From: Thinopyrum elongatum
Taxonomy: Eukaryota; Streptophyta; Magnoliopsida; Poales; Poaceae
Assembly (NCBI GenBank): GCA_011799875.1
Contig: CM022297.1
Span: 446,511,292-446,575,291 of the forward strand
DNA: 64,000 nucleotides
Reading direction: 5' to 3'
The notes beneath the pieces were generated by a model. That model searched no databases, was not told the origin of the DNA, and worked only from the letters and a program-made list of their open reading frames with translations. The position numbers and the translations under genes were made by a program. This document shows, piece by piece, positions 10,600-22,554 of the stretch; position 1 is the first letter of the stretch, and the number at the start of each line of letters is the position of its first letter.

Positions 10600-12174
10600 T
10601 GATACGTCTCCAACGTATCTATAATTTTTGCTTATTCCATGCTGTTAAATTATCATTCTTGGATGTTCTATAATCATTTTATAGCAACTTTATATCATTA
10701 TTTGGGACTAACCTATTGACATAGTGCCCAGTGCCAGTTGTTGTTTTTTGCTTGTTTTTTACTTCTCAGAATATTAGTACCAAACGGAGTCCAAATACAG
10801 CGAAAGTTTTTGGAGATTTTTTCTGGACCAGAAAACACCCAGTGGGCCAAGAATGTACCAGAGGGAAGGCCCGTGGTGGGCACAACCCACCAGGGCGCGC
10901 CCAGGGGGATTGTGCCCGCCACGGAGACCTCCCGCACCGCCTTTTCGCCCTATAAATTCCCAAATATTCCAAGAACCCTAGAGAAGTCGACGAAACACAA
11001 TTCCAGTCGCCGCAAGTTCCAGAACCATGAGATCCAATCTAGACACCATCACGGAGGGGTTCATCATCCTCATTGGTGCCTCTCCGATGATGCGTGAGTA
11101 GTCCACCATACACCTAAGGGTCCGTAGACAGTAGCTAGATAGCTTCTTCTCTCTTTTTGATTCTCAATACGATGGTCTCTTGGAGATCTATTTGATGTAA
11201 CTCTTTTTGCGGTGTGTTTGTTGGGATTCGATGAACTTTGAGTTTATGATCAGATCTATATCCATGAATATTATTTGAGTTTTCTTTGATCTCTTATATG
11301 CATGATTATTTATAGCCTCATATTTCTTCTTCGAATCTTTGGTTTAGTTAGGCTAACTAGATCGATTTTTCTTGCCATGGAAAGAGGTGCTTTGTGATGG
11401 GTTCGATCTTGCAGTGTTCTTTCCCAGTGACAGAAGGGGCAGCAAGACACGCATGTATCGTTGCTATTAAGGTTAACAAGATGGGGGCTATTCCTACATG
11501 AATAGATCTTGTCTACATCATGTCATCGTTCTTATTGCATTACTTTGTTTCTCCATGAACTTAATACACTAGATGCATGCTGGATAGCAGTCGATGTGTG
11601 GAGTAATAGTAGTAGATGCAGGCAGGAGTCGGTCTACTAATCTTGGACGTGATGCCTATATATTGATCATTGCCTTGGATATCGTCAATAATTATTCAAT
11701 CTTCTATCAATTGCCCAACAGTAATTTGTTTACCCACCGTGTGCTATTTCTCGAGAGAAGCCACTAGTGAAATCTACGGCCCCCGGGTCTATTCTTTATC
11801 ATATTTGCTTTGAGATCTATTTTTATTCGCTTTTATTTTCAGATCTATTATTCCAAAAACCCAACCTTGCTGCACTTTTTTATTACTTATTTAATTTTGC
11901 ATTTTATCAAGAGTTATTTATCTAATCTATCACAAATATTTTCCCGTCAACTTGCCAATTTCTGGCTTCGTTACCTAGGAGGGACTGACAACCCCTCTTA
12001 CGTGTTGGGTTGCAAGTATTTGTTCTTTGTGTGCAGGTACCGTTTACATAGTGTTGCTTGGTTCTCCTACTGGATTGATACCTTGGTTTCATAACTGAGG
12101 GAAATACCTACCGTAGTTGTACTGCATCGTCCCTTCCTCTTTGGGAAATACCGACGCCATTTCAAGCGACATCA
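10600..12174 (+). repeat. 5' LTR of element A (1575 bp)
   Basis: Starts TGATACGTCTCCAACG and ends CGACATCA. The 3' copy at 25152 is nearly the same along its whole length, with small indels. The start pattern is one I recognise from abundant Triticeae Athila-type elements (Sabrina group). Confidence 0.95.
10951..10958 (+). promoter_or_regulatory. TATA box, A 5' LTR
   Basis: TATAAATT, conserved at 25503-25510 in the 3' LTR. The third family member, G, has lost it. Confidence 0.65.
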
Positions 12175-12185
12175 AAAGGAATTTC

Positions 12186-12202
12186 TGGCGCCATTGCCGG
12201 GG
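12186..12202 (+). other. primer-binding site of A, tRNA-Asp type
   Basis: TGGCGCCATTGCCGGGG lies 11 bp after the LTR. It matches the complement of the 3' end of plant tRNA-Asp (TGGCGCCGTTGCCGGGG) at 16 of 17 positions; that sequence is recalled from general knowledge. Athila elements typically use this tRNA. Confidence 0.8.
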
Positions 12203-12383
12203 AGACATCATCAACATCTATCAGGTTCCTAATCACAAATCACATCTCCTTGCAATTTATATTATTTGCCATTTGCCTCTCATTTTCATCTCCCCCACTT
12301 CACAAAAATTTGCCATTTTATTCGCCCTCTTTTTCGTTCGCCGTTTTCTCATCAGATCTCTTATTTGCTTGAACTTGTCATCA

Positions 12384-13084
12384 TGAGTGACTTTGGTATG
12401 GCAGAAACAGATATGGCCTAACTCCTAAAATTGGACGATCTGGCAATATGGATGCTAAAACTTTTGTTTTGGGGCAAGGGAATGTTATGGGAAAAGAACA
12501 TATCCAAGAATTTTTCAATTGTGTTGGAAATTTGACTCTTGATGATGCTCTTATACTTAAAAGAACTAAATCTTATGCGGAAGCTATTTCAGCACTAGTT
12601 CTGAAACTTGAAAATAGATTTATCCGTCCCCACCCTACCTTGCAGAGATTGTTTTATGAGCTACCCGTTATAAAGGATCCTAAAGCTAAAAAGTTAGCTA
12701 CCCTTATTCTTATGAATGAATTTGACTACATAGTATGGGAAGCTAGAGATTTTTTTTTTATTTATGGTATGAGCCGTGAAAAACTAGTGATAAATGAGAT
12801 CCTTCATAATAGTGATTATATGTTGAGACATTTGCTTCGAAATAATTAACTTTTTTATGAGAACCTTAAAAAGGAAATCCCCATTTTAGATATAATCCAA
12901 CAAGTTTTCAATGATGTTAATCAACAATATTCTTGGATTGTGGCCGGAAATCAAAGGGGATACGTAGATGGGCAACTTGATAATGCTAAAATTTCTATGG
13001 ATAATGTGTTTCAAGTTATTTTTTGCAAAACCTCCTAACAAGAACACATCTATGGAAAATAAGAAGAAAGATGACAATACTTGA
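12384..13084 (+). pseudogene. unknown short protein of element A, broken
   Basis: The likely start is the ATG at 12384 (MSDFGMAETDMA). A frameshift near 12420 leads into the longest open part (12448-12849), then a TAA at 12847-12849 and in-frame continuation (YENLKKEIPILDIIQQV) to a second frameshift near 13022. It ends at a TGA near 13084 after a Lys/Asp-rich tail. Total about 230 codons. The text is Leu/Ile/Lys-rich and probably alpha-helical, with no zinc knuckle and no enzymatic motif. It is the only coding candidate in A and may be a shortened gag-like or element-specific protein; I do not recognise a function. Confidence 0.55.
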
Positions 13085-14015
13085 ATCTATGCATTATGCC
13101 TAGCTAGGGGCATAAAACGATAGCGCTTGTTGGGAGGCAACCCAAAGAATAAAATTTATTTTTGCCTTTTTATTTCTGTTCTTGAGTGTTTACAAAAGTA
13201 TGCCTCTGTTATGATTGTGTTTTTTATGTTTTAATTAGTATTTGTGCCAAGTAAAGCCTTTGGGATGGCTTTGGTGATAGTTGATTTGATCCTGTTGAAA
13301 AGCAGAAACTTTTGCGTCCAGTAACAGAATTGTTTAAATTCACAGAAGTGACGAATAATTCTGAATTTTTTACACAAGATTTATATACAAATTTCCTATG
13401 TTTTCCAAACTTTTCAGACATTTTGAAGTTACATAAGTATGATAAAAATTCGCATATTTATGGACTGTTCTGTTTTTGACCGATTCTGTTTTCTTTGCAT
13501 TGTGTGCTTATTTTGATGAATCTATGGATTGTATTAGGGGGTATAAGCCATGGAAAAGTTAGAATTCAGTATATATAATGCAATAGCAAAATTTGTATGG
13601 GTTTGCAATAGTACTTAAAGTAAATATTGGTTTTCTTATACTAACGGATCTCACGAAGGTTTTGTTAAGTTTTGTGTGATTAAAGTTTTCAAGTTTTGGG
13701 TGAGATCGCGATGGATGAAGAAATAAGGAGTGAAAATAGCCTAATCTTGGGGATTCCCCATGGCACCCCAAGTTAATATTCAAGGAGAACCAAGCAAATA
13801 AGCTTGGGGATGCCCTAGAAGGCATCCCCTCTTTCTTCTAACGACCATCGGTATTTTACTTGGAGCTATATTTTTATTCGTCACATATCATGAGTTTTGC
13901 TTGGAGCGTCTTGTATTATATGAGTCTTTATTTTTTTTTACTTTTTAGTTTGCCACAAGTATCCTTGCTGGACATACCTATTTGAGAGAGCCAAAATTAT
14001 GCTATGATTTTTTAG
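13085..14015 (+). other. non-coding 3' region of A
   Basis: AT-rich. Includes GCTTGTTGGGAGGCAACCCA (13127), whose GTTGGGAGGCAACCC can form a short hairpin and which is common in Sabrina-type elements. No gene. Confidence 0.6.
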
Positions 14016-14019
14016 AATT

Positions 14020-14251
14020 GCTCTTTATGCTTCACTTAAATTTTTTTGAGCTATGGAATTGCTCTAGTGCTTCACTTATATCTTTTTTGAGCACGGTGTG
14101 CTTTATTATTTTTGAAGAAATGCTCTCACTCTTCACTTAGATTTATTTGAGAGTTAGTAAATTTTTGAAGAAATTCTCTCATGCTTCACTTATATTATTT
14201 TGAGAGATGAAAATTTTTATGCTCATCTTCTTCACTTAAATCTGTTTGAGC
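14020..14251 (+). repeat. five tandem stem-loop repeats in A
   Basis: Five units share the loop text CTTCACTTA. Flanking arms pair: GCTC/GAGC (14020-14051 and 14061-14092), CTCTCA/TGAGAG (14123-14153 and 14176-14206), GCTCA/TGAGC (14221-14251). Loops are 24, 24, 19, 19 and 21 bases. The arms change together between units. Confidence 0.75.
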
Positions 14252-15321
14252 TTGTCAAAAGCAATTGCAATATATGAAACTAGTCCCAAAGTGATAGATA
14301 TTCAAGAGGGATATAATAAAAACTTTCATGAAGATCATTGGACAAAATAAACTTGATTCTTTGTAATAGTTTTGATATATGATGATAGTGATATGTGAGT
14401 CATGTTGGTGAGTAGTTATGCTTTAGTAAGAATATTGGTGTTAAGGTTTGTGATTCACTATGCAAGCACGAAAGTCAATAGTTATGCAATGAAATTACAT
14501 CCTACTTATGGTGCATTATTCGGTGTTAGTTATGCTTAATGCTCGCTTATGTGATTTTTCGTTTCTTGGTTGGTTGCTTCTCAATCTTTTTGTTAGTCTC
14601 CACTTGTACTAAGTAGAAATACTACTGGTGCATCCAAAATCTTTAAACCCAGTTTTGCCATATGAGTCCACCATACCTACCTATATGAGGTATTTCCATG
14701 TCGTTCTAAGCAAATTTGTATGTGCCATCTCTAAACTTTCAAAATGAATTTCCTTTTTGTGTGCTCGTACCGCTCATGAAGCGGCAGGGGGTGGCCAATA
14801 TTTTCCATGCTAGATGTGTTATTCTCAAGATGAGTGTTTATTCACTTGTCATTGCACGAGAGTGCGGCGGTAATAGGGAAGCCCAATCCCAAAATGAAAA
14901 AGAAATTTACTTTATGTTGTCAAATAATAAATTCCTTGGAAAGTGTTGGCATGGAAGGCACCCGTGGATACGGCTAGCCATGGACTGTGAAAGAATGGTG
15001 GAAAAAGGAGTAAACTTTATTTTATGTTTGCGAACCGCCTATGATATATTTAGCATGGAAAGTGTTGGGAATTACTCGATCGTTTTCATTGACGGGAAAA
15101 GTATGCCTCTCAAAAAAAATTGTCTCTCAATTTAAGCTTTGAGCTCTGGCACCTCTACAAATCCCTACTTCCCTCTGCGAAGGGCCTATCTATTTACTTT
15201 ATGCAATTTTTATTTGAGTCTCTATCTTCTCCTATAAAGCACCAACTAGGGAGCACTATGCTCATACTTGAGCATTGGAGGTAGCTAATATGCGAGTGTG
15301 TTTCATGAATGGATCAATGAT
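14252..15321 (+). other. conserved 3' region of A, shared with E
   Basis: Text from about 14530 to 15260 is recognisably homologous to 33370-34080 of element E: TTGTACTAAG, GTGCATCCAAAA, ATGAGTCCAC, CTTTGAGCTCTGGCACCTCT, CCCTCTGCGAAGGGCCTA. An open frame of 139 codons (14716-15135) lies here but is not kept in E, so the conservation looks non-coding or reflects a decayed ORF. Element B interrupts it at 15321. Confidence 0.65.
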
Positions 15322-15637
15322 TGTAGCGACCCGACCCGAATGGATCGAATCTCTGTGTTCAAGTGTCATCCCTGGATCGGTAATGCTGACACACACAGTA
15401 CTCGAAGGATTTATAACAGAGTGCAATCACACACTTATTACATCGAATGTCTCAAAAGAGAACTGATTACAATAAATATGGCTTAAGGCCATCTAAATAA
15501 GATAACAGCGGAAGGTTTGGAAGATAAAGTGAGTCCATCAACTCCAACGGCATAGCTGAGTGCACGACAACGACCTAGCACACCTTACTCTTCGTCTGAA
15601 AAGTCTGCAACATGATACGTTGCAGCCCGAAACGGGT

Positions 15638-15656
15638 CAGCACATGGAATATGCTG
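15638..15656 (-). repeat. LTR palindrome P3, B 3' LTR
   Basis: CAGCACAT, GGA, ATATGCTG: 7 of 8 positions pair. The copy in the other LTR (22211-22229) pairs at all 8. Confidence 0.6.
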
Positions 15657-15949
15657 GCAATATAACATAGTAGAGCAATGAACAGGATAATTGCTAATAC
15701 TACATGCATATTTGGCTGGTGGAAAAGCTCTAGGGTTATACTGTTTTGCGAAAAGCCAATTTTTCCCTACAACAAAGGAATATATTTTATTTAACTATCA
15801 TGGTGGTTGTTGAACATTGAGAAGGTAAATCCCCCTCTCAATCCCAATTAAAAGTAATCATTAATCCCAACAAATTAATTTAGAGTGATGGGATTCAATA
15901 TGATGATCCAAGAACCAGATACTCAAGATGTCCATAACCGGGGACACGG

Positions 15950-15981
15950 CTAATCATGATTAGTTTGTACACTCTGCAGAG
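15950..15981 (-). repeat. LTR palindrome pair P1-P2, B 3' LTR
   Basis: P2 is CTAATCATGATTAG (15950-15963) and P1 is CTCTGCAGAG (15972-15981); both are perfect. On the sense (minus) strand the order is P1, 8 bp, P2, then CCGTGTC. Confidence 0.75.
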
Positions 15982-17432
15982 GTTTGTGCACTTTTCCCCA
16001 CAAGACTCGATCTCCTCCGTTGGATTTCTCGCACTACATGGTGTTTGAGAAACGGATGACCGAGACACAGTCTTTCAGAAACATTTACTCTTTACTCTGG
16101 GTAGACAGTTACACCTACTTTCCCCTACATCTGCTAGCCTACCACTGAAAGAGGTCATGTAACATACTCAACTATGCTAGAGCCCATAATAGCTTGTGGC
16201 TGCACACGGAAGTTTCTAGCATGAATAATCTTATGATCCCTTTGAGCCTGGGTGGCGAACCATAGGAGGATCACACGGTATAACCTCGGGATCTCCTAGG
16301 ACAACACTGGTATATCCCCAGGTGTCCGGGCAAGCCACTGGTATATCCCCAGGGTGCCCCAACCAATCCACCCAGATGTGTATTAAAGTAGCCACCTTAA
16401 GTTAACCATTAATTAACAATCTCACATCTGTCATGGATACACTCAAAACCCAATCCACGTCTACGAGCATAGCATGGCAATATAAGCATAGCGTAGAAGT
16501 AACTCCCAAGGGTTTGATATAAAAAAAAAGGCAATAGGTTCTACCTCATCATCTACTTCCCAATACCCACAAGTTAATCACATCCTAATCATGCAGTGTT
16601 TGAGGATTGAAACTAATGCATAAAAACTGGGTAACGAAGAAGTATGATCAATGTGTTACTTGCCTTGTACTGTTGATGAAGATCCTTCGCACTCATAATT
16701 TCTGATAGTTCTACTCGTCACACTCCGTTCAATCTAACGTGAGCAAGCAATTGCATACATAAGCACTCATGCAAAAGAATCGAAGAAAAGATCTCGAAAA
16801 ACTTCGAAAACTAGCAATTAACTCTTGCAACAGAAAACAATTTCTAACAGTACCAAAATTGGGTGGATTTGGTCTTATCAGAAAGTTTAGGTCAAGAGCT
16901 TCAATTAGCAAAAAGAATCAATTAAATCGGAGTTACGAAACTCAAGTTATAGCCAAAACAAGTTTGAATATGAATCTGAACAAATTTCGAAATTTGAAAG
17001 TTGCAAAAAGTGTATTGGATAGATTCACTAGATAGGTGGAGTCAAGACGAAAATGTAGACGTTGGTTTCGTCTAATTTGGATGAACGAGTAAAAAGTTAT
17101 GGCTATTTGAAAAATCAGGGCCAAGCTGTTTTACGGAAGAAAAAGAGTTAGGGCTAAAAGAATTCTAGTCCTAAAATGTAAATACAAGGACTAATTTATA
17201 AATCTAATTATTCTACCGTACTAGTCTAGAAATACTAAGCTACGGGAGTATATAAAAAAATACGAAGAAAGATACCTTTATAAGGTAGAGAAAAGATGAC
17301 TTCCGAGAGAGAAGACAACTTTCAGAAGTCCCGCCGGAGAGAAGAAAAATATTTTTATTTAGTGAATCTAGTCAAACCAAAATATATTGATTTAACCCGA
17401 ATCGGATGATTTTTGGAGGCTCTATGGGTCTA

Positions 17433-17440
17433 TATTTATA
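17433..17440 (-). promoter_or_regulatory. TATA box, B LTR
   Basis: TATAAATA on the minus strand, kept at 23973-23980 in the 5' LTR. P1 lies about 1.4 kb downstream in the transcript direction. Confidence 0.6.
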
Positions 17441-18314
17441 GGTGGAAAGGAGGCTTAGAGGTCAAAGGCTAGGCAATGTGGGACTAAACGTAAACAAAAG
17501 GCAGACGAAAGAAAAGAAACGACGCCGCATGGGCCTTCGGCCGGCCTGCGCGTGTGCGCGCATGTGTGCGTGCGTTTTTTTTTTAGAATAAAAACAAAAA
17601 AAAAGGTAAACGGAAAATAAGAAAAATTTCCATAGGCATATTATATATCAAAATTTTCAGAAAAAGATTTCCTAAAAGATGAACATATTTTCAGCGGCAA
17701 ATAAATTTCACAAAAATTTAAATAAAGCAAACAGTGCTACTGCTGCAATAAAACCTAATAAAAATCATTTTAAAAATACCAAAATGATTTCAAATTTATT
17801 TCCCTCTAATTTTATATTGAAGGGAATCATTTTACCCTAATTTCCATATATTTTATTTTTGGATAAAAACAATTTGAATAAAAACCAAATAACTCCAAAT
17901 TGAAAATAATTTCAAAGGGACTTTAAATTCGATTGTTTTAAACTTCCAACTCATATTTCATTTAATTTGAAGAAGTCATTTTATCTCCTCTCATGAAAAT
18001 CATTGAGTTGCATAAAGTTTTCGAATTTGGAATATTTCCAAATGGAATTCAAATCTTTTCAAAACCCTTTTTAAAATAGAAGAAGTCATGTTATCTTCAC
18101 TCTAGGGTTTGTGATGAAATGAATATGAATTCATGGAGATCATAAATGCAAGGTGAAAGTTTTGGGAAAGTCATTTTATTCCCTCTCATTCAACTTTCAA
18201 AAAGTTTCCAAATTTCACTCAATTTCACACAAGCAACCACACCACAATCAAACAATTAATCAAAACTATTTATTTAATATAACATTCCAAAATTTAGAAT
18301 TTTGGGATGTTACA

Positions 18315-18345
18315 AACCTACCACCCTTAAAATGAATCTCGTCCT
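18315..18345 (-). other. polypurine tract and pol-end remnant of B
   Basis: On the minus strand this reads as CTCGAGGACGAGATTC followed by TTTTAAGGGTGGTAGG directly before the LTR. GAGGACGA..TTAAGGG is the standard 3' end of chromovirus pol plus purine tract. B therefore descends from a full chromovirus although it has lost pol. Confidence 0.75.
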
Positions 18346-19752
18346 CGAGATTCGGAGAGGCTAGAAAGAAATAGGTTAGGTTTGGGGTCTTCTCAAAATC
18401 CATCGATCGTCACAGGGGGTCTTGGGTGCTACCACCCTTAGAAGCATTGTTACGGTTCCATCAAAACTTATATACTCCATCCTTATTGTTGACAGGGTCA
18501 GTCCTCTGAGATCCTCGGGAAAAATCCTACTCTGGCTCTTCCGGTAGGGGCATAACTATTTTCCTCAATTCCCGTGTCCTTTCATCTTGGTAAGGTTCTT
18601 CTGTTACCGGGTCTTCTTAGCTGACGGGTCTGGCGCCAATACTAAACAACTATCGATATCTCATGGTGGTCAACAATTTATGGTTTCTCCTGCAGGAAAT
18701 GGGTCTGGGTTGAACCTCACCGCATAACCTATGGTTGGCAACAACTGCCGTGTACAAGGGGAAAAATTGTCACACCATTCTATGGTTTAAACAAGGTTTT
18801 GATCGTCGTCGCTCTACTATGGGTAAGTCACTCAGATTTACCATCCCATATAGCAAGGCGAATAATAAGAGTAAGTCGGTATGGTGATCAATCCATCCCG
18901 CACCCAAATCATTACCTTGTATACGGTTTAGCGAATCTCGCATTCTAACACTTGGTCATCCTCACAAGCATTGCAGAATTTCTCTTGTCGACGAACTAAG
19001 TTCGGATAAATCCATTGATTCTGCAAGCCAAACGAACATCTATCGTTTCTTCACCTCTCTCAGGTTTTGCGTTAACTCCTATAAGATCGTCTGTTGATAA
19101 AGTCGTATCTTCTTCCAGGGTTTTTCCTTCAGCACGAGTGTGCTTGCTTCTTGGTAGGTCCTAGGGCCTGTGGGTTATGGCCCATCTCATCACTTGTAAA
19201 CCTTGAACTCATCATCGGGGCAACTGATCATTATTCCAACATCCAGCTTCCTAGCATTCTTAAATCCTTCCCATTGTACTGTCTCCCTTCCTTCTATCGG
19301 TACCAAACTAAGAAGGGATTACACAGACTCATCAGGGAGTTACAATTGCTCCATATTGCCAACCTTCTACCTCCTTTATATCCAATAGTACTTCATCCCA
19401 TCATATTCTTGGGGTATCCCACATATCGAGACAAAACTCATAATTATTTCGTCCGAAATCCACTCCATGGAATATCATTATCTTTTCCAGAGGTCAAGTG
19501 TCCTCACAGGGTACTACCACCCTTGAAATGCACAAATTCATCCGTAGACCATATTTCTCATATCCTCGAAAATGGTCAAAATCTTTCTTCATAGAGTAAC
19601 AACTCATAAAATCCAAATCAGTACCAACGAGGCTAACTTTATTGATTCTCCAATTATTACAATCTCCTGCATTTCCATTACATGCCTCAACTCAACACCT
19701 CAATATAAAGGAAATGTTCTCACTACTACTACTATACTTCTCACGGACACAA
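18346..19752 (-). other. non-coding interior of B (pol position)
   Basis: No RT, RNase H or integrase signature on either strand. A 166-codon plus-strand frame (19094-19594) lies opposite to the element and shows no family motif; I regard it as chance. The segment may be heavily decayed or unrelated filler replacing pol. Confidence 0.55.
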
Positions 19753-20669
19753 CTAATTATCACAAATCTCCTTCTCCTTGGGGCATTCTTTGGCAAAGTG
19801 CCCTGCTTCATTACAACGAAAACATATTACTTCTGACAAGTCTCGAGGTTTCCTTTTTGGGCAACTGTTGAGGTAGTGCCCTGACTCCTTGCACCTATAA
19901 CAGGTGATATGACTCAGATCCTTCCTGGAATCCAATCTACTTCTTTTTCTGGACTTTTCCATTCCAAACAGGGCTTCTATTTCCTGTGGGTCATACTCTA
20001 CTTCCTTCGTCGGGAATTCTACTAGATCCCCATTCATACAATTCTGGGAGATGTGTCCTTCTTCTCCACATGAATAGCATGACTAGGTGCAGAGTTTAAT
20101 TGGGTCTTCTTCGGGTGTGTCCTCCACCTCTTCCTTCATCACAGGTTCTTCTAAAATTTCCATGAGGGCTCCTTTCATTTCTTCTTTCTTCTGCTGGATG
20201 GTTCTTTGTACTATGGGGTAAATGTGAACTGGGCAGGGTAGTGGGTAGTCCCTTCACACAAGAAACAAGTAATCTGCCTAGTTGGGCATTCTTCAGCTGG
20301 GTGACTCTCTTCACAATGAGGGCATTCATCCTTGTGTTCTTTATGGTTGTGTCCTATTTCTCCACAGAGCTTGCATGCACAAGGTTTCTTCACATCATTT
20401 CCATAAGGCTTCATCTTCTGGGACACAAGCCGAGACCTTTGCAGAGTCAACTTAAATTCTTCCCAAGTGGTTACTCTTTGCCATCCATTAATGGTTTGGT
20501 ACATCCTCCACCAAGTAGCAGCACCTCTTTCAAAGCACTGAAGAGCATGCTGGGCCATATCCTTTCCGGCTATAGTGTTATTCTTCATGTGATCTTCCAT
20601 GTTTTGAATCCATCGGTCCGTCTCCAATTGAGTCATCGGTCCATAAAATATGAGTTCATCTCCATTCAT
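19753..20669 (-). pseudogene. gag: gag of element B with six zinc-knuckle motifs, broken
   Basis: The minus-strand frame opens with a capsid-like part (ETDRWIQNMEDHM, FERGAATWWRMYQTI, TTWEEFKLTLQR: the WW and W-E-F pattern of plant Ty3 gag). Cys/His motifs follow: CKLCGEIGH...H (CCHH variant, near 20360), CPHCEESHPAEEC (one residue short, near 20310), CFLCEGTTHYPAQC (near 20245), CYSCGEEGHISQNC (near 20060), CYRCKESGHYLNSC (near 19885), CFRCNEAGHFAKEC (near 19810). Most Ty3 gag proteins have one or two. A one-base shift near 20225 and a TAG at 20085-20083 break the gene. An acidic Glu-rich linker separates motifs 3 and 4. Confidence 0.8.
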
Positions 20670-20879
20670 CCTCTATTGGTTCCTAGGGATTCGGGGTGAG
20701 ATAAGAGAGATAGAGAGGGGTACACACAATACAAACAATAGATTTGAAGAGGCAAATTTTATTTTGTGGCTGTCGAAAAAACATCAAACAAATGACAGCT
20801 CACAATCGTCGCATCTAACGTAGGTATAACAGGGGTTTGGTCTTCTAAAGGTCAATAAATCTTCAAAGTCGCCAAACTC

Positions 20880-21650
20880 TTCAAGTCTTGTTCATGTCTC
20901 CGATGGGCTTCTTCCGATCGTGCTTGACCTTCTCAAGTTCTTTTGCCAAATCATCTCTGTTGACGCGAAGTCTCTCGTGACGTCCTTTAATATTCTAGAG
21001 TTGCATTCCAAACTTCTGGGTTTCAACATCCTTGGCAATGAACCATGGTCCTACTGTCCTTCAGTTCCTGACGAATCTCTGGTATCTCGAGGTTTTTCTC
21101 CTCCAGCTTGGCTACTTTCAGCTTCTGGGTCCTGAGATCTTCACGAAATGCTTCCTTGTCAAATACGGCTTCCTGAAGGTCCATCTTAAAATTCTCGATG
21201 TAATACTCCAGATCCTGTCGATACACCAGCTAAGGTTAAACTTCATCTTTTGCTGATAGATGCTCCATTAGCCCTTTTGTCATCCAATCCTTCCGACGAA
21301 ATGCATGCTTAACTCAGCACGACGACAATAGCATAAGCGGGCGATAACATCATGGATAGCAGTGTTTCTGCCCTTGTCATTGCCATGAGCTATCATTCCA
21401 TAGTTGATATCTCCTGCCTTAGGGTTTTCTTGACAAAAACTTTGAGTTTTAACGCTCCATGTTCCGGTCTTTCTCCGACACACCTTGATCTCGGGTATTG
21501 ACAGCTTCAATAGTCTGACAAATTCCATAAGGATAGCCTTCCTAGGTCATACCAATCTGGAAATTCTTCAGAAACTTCAAATTCTCCTAGTCTTCGGAGT
21601 CTTCAACTGTTGTAGTTTCCATTATTATAATGCACGGTAAAATCCTCTTC
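20880..21650 (-). pseudogene. N-terminal gag region of B, decayed
   Basis: Two minus-strand open stretches, 21280-21528 and 21023-21226, lie upstream of the capsid part. The first contains NTAIHDVIARLCYCRRAELSM, a block I associate with the N-terminal part of some grass gypsy gag proteins. The second is strongly charged and heptad-like (EAFREDLRTQKLKVAKLEEK), so probably coiled coil. Frameshifts and stops separate them from each other and from the gag below. Confidence 0.5.
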
Positions 21651-21875
21651 ATTCCGAAGTGGTCTTAGTTGTCCGATATCTTGTACTTCTTGGATTGGTC
21701 TCATCAGTTGAACATTCGAGTGGTCAAAAGGGCAAAGGGGTATAGTCTAACTAAAAGGAAATTTGATAAAGCTTAGAAAAGAAGAGAGGTAAGAGATCCT
21801 TTTGAAAAGAAAGTTGTAGAGAAAAATCTTTCCTATGGGCTCGCCAGTTTCTAGGGTCACGTCCTACAGTCAACA

Positions 21876-21890
21876 TGTGCTCTGATACCA
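21876..21890 (-). other. primer-binding site of B, initiator tRNA-Met
   Basis: Minus strand TGGTATCAGAGCA, 4 bp from the LTR end. It matches the standard initiator-Met primer site (TGGTATCAGAGCC) except for the last base. Confidence 0.85.
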
Positions 21891-22210
21891 TCTCTGTAGC
21901 GACCCGACCCGAATGGATCGAATCTCTGTGTTCAAGTGTCATCCCTGGATCGGTAATGCTGACACACACAGTACTCGAAGGATTTATAACAGAGTGCAAT
22001 CACACACTTATTACATCGAATGTCTCAAAAGAGAACTGATTACAATAAATATGGCTTAAGGCCATCTAAATAAGATAACAGCGGAAGGCTTGGAAGATAA
22101 AGTGAGTCCATCAACTCCAACGGCATAGCTGAGTGCACGACAACGACCTAGCACACCTTACTCTTCGTCTGAAAAGTCTGCAACATGATACGTTGCAGCC
22201 CGAAACGGGT

Positions 22211-22229
22211 CAGCATATGGAATATGCTG
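22211..22229 (-). repeat. LTR palindrome P3, B 5' LTR
   Basis: CAGCATAT, GGA, ATATGCTG: perfect 8-bp arms. Confidence 0.7.
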
Positions 22230-22522
22230 GCAATATAACACAGTAGAGCAATGAACAGGATAATTGCTAATACTACATGCATATTTGGCTGGTGGAAAAG
22301 CTCTAGGGTTATACTGTTTTGCGAAAAGCCAATTTTTCCCTACAACAAAGGAATATATTTTATTTAACTATCATGGTGGTTGTTGAACATTGAGAAGGTA
22401 AATCCCCCTCTCAATCCCAATTAAAAGTAATCATTAATCCCAACAAATTAATTTAGAGTGATGGGATTCAATATGATGATCCAAGAACCAGATACTCAAG
22501 ATGTCCATAACCGGGGACACGG

Positions 22523-22554
22523 CTAATCATGATTAGTTTGTACACTCTGCAGAG
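22523..22554 (-). repeat. LTR palindrome pair P1-P2, B 5' LTR
   Basis: CTAATCATGATTAG (22523-22536) and CTCTGCAGAG (22545-22554), both perfect, identical to the other LTR of B and to solo LTR C. Confidence 0.75.

Larger units (their letters stand above)
15322..18314 (-). repeat. 3' LTR of element B (2993 bp)
   Basis: Copy of 21895-24893. It carries the three palindromes (15638-15656, 15950-15963, 15972-15981) and a minus-strand TATA box (17433-17440). Short open frames of 60-88 codons in it are repeated in the other LTR and have no signature. Confidence 0.95.

Noticed and set aside
16769..17035. 88-codon frame repeated at 23309-23632
   Set aside because: Lies in both LTRs of B, on the strand opposite to transcription, basic low-complexity text; not a gene.
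19094..19594. 166-codon plus-strand frame inside B
   Set aside because: Opposite to the element direction, no family signature, upstream of nothing else in that direction.
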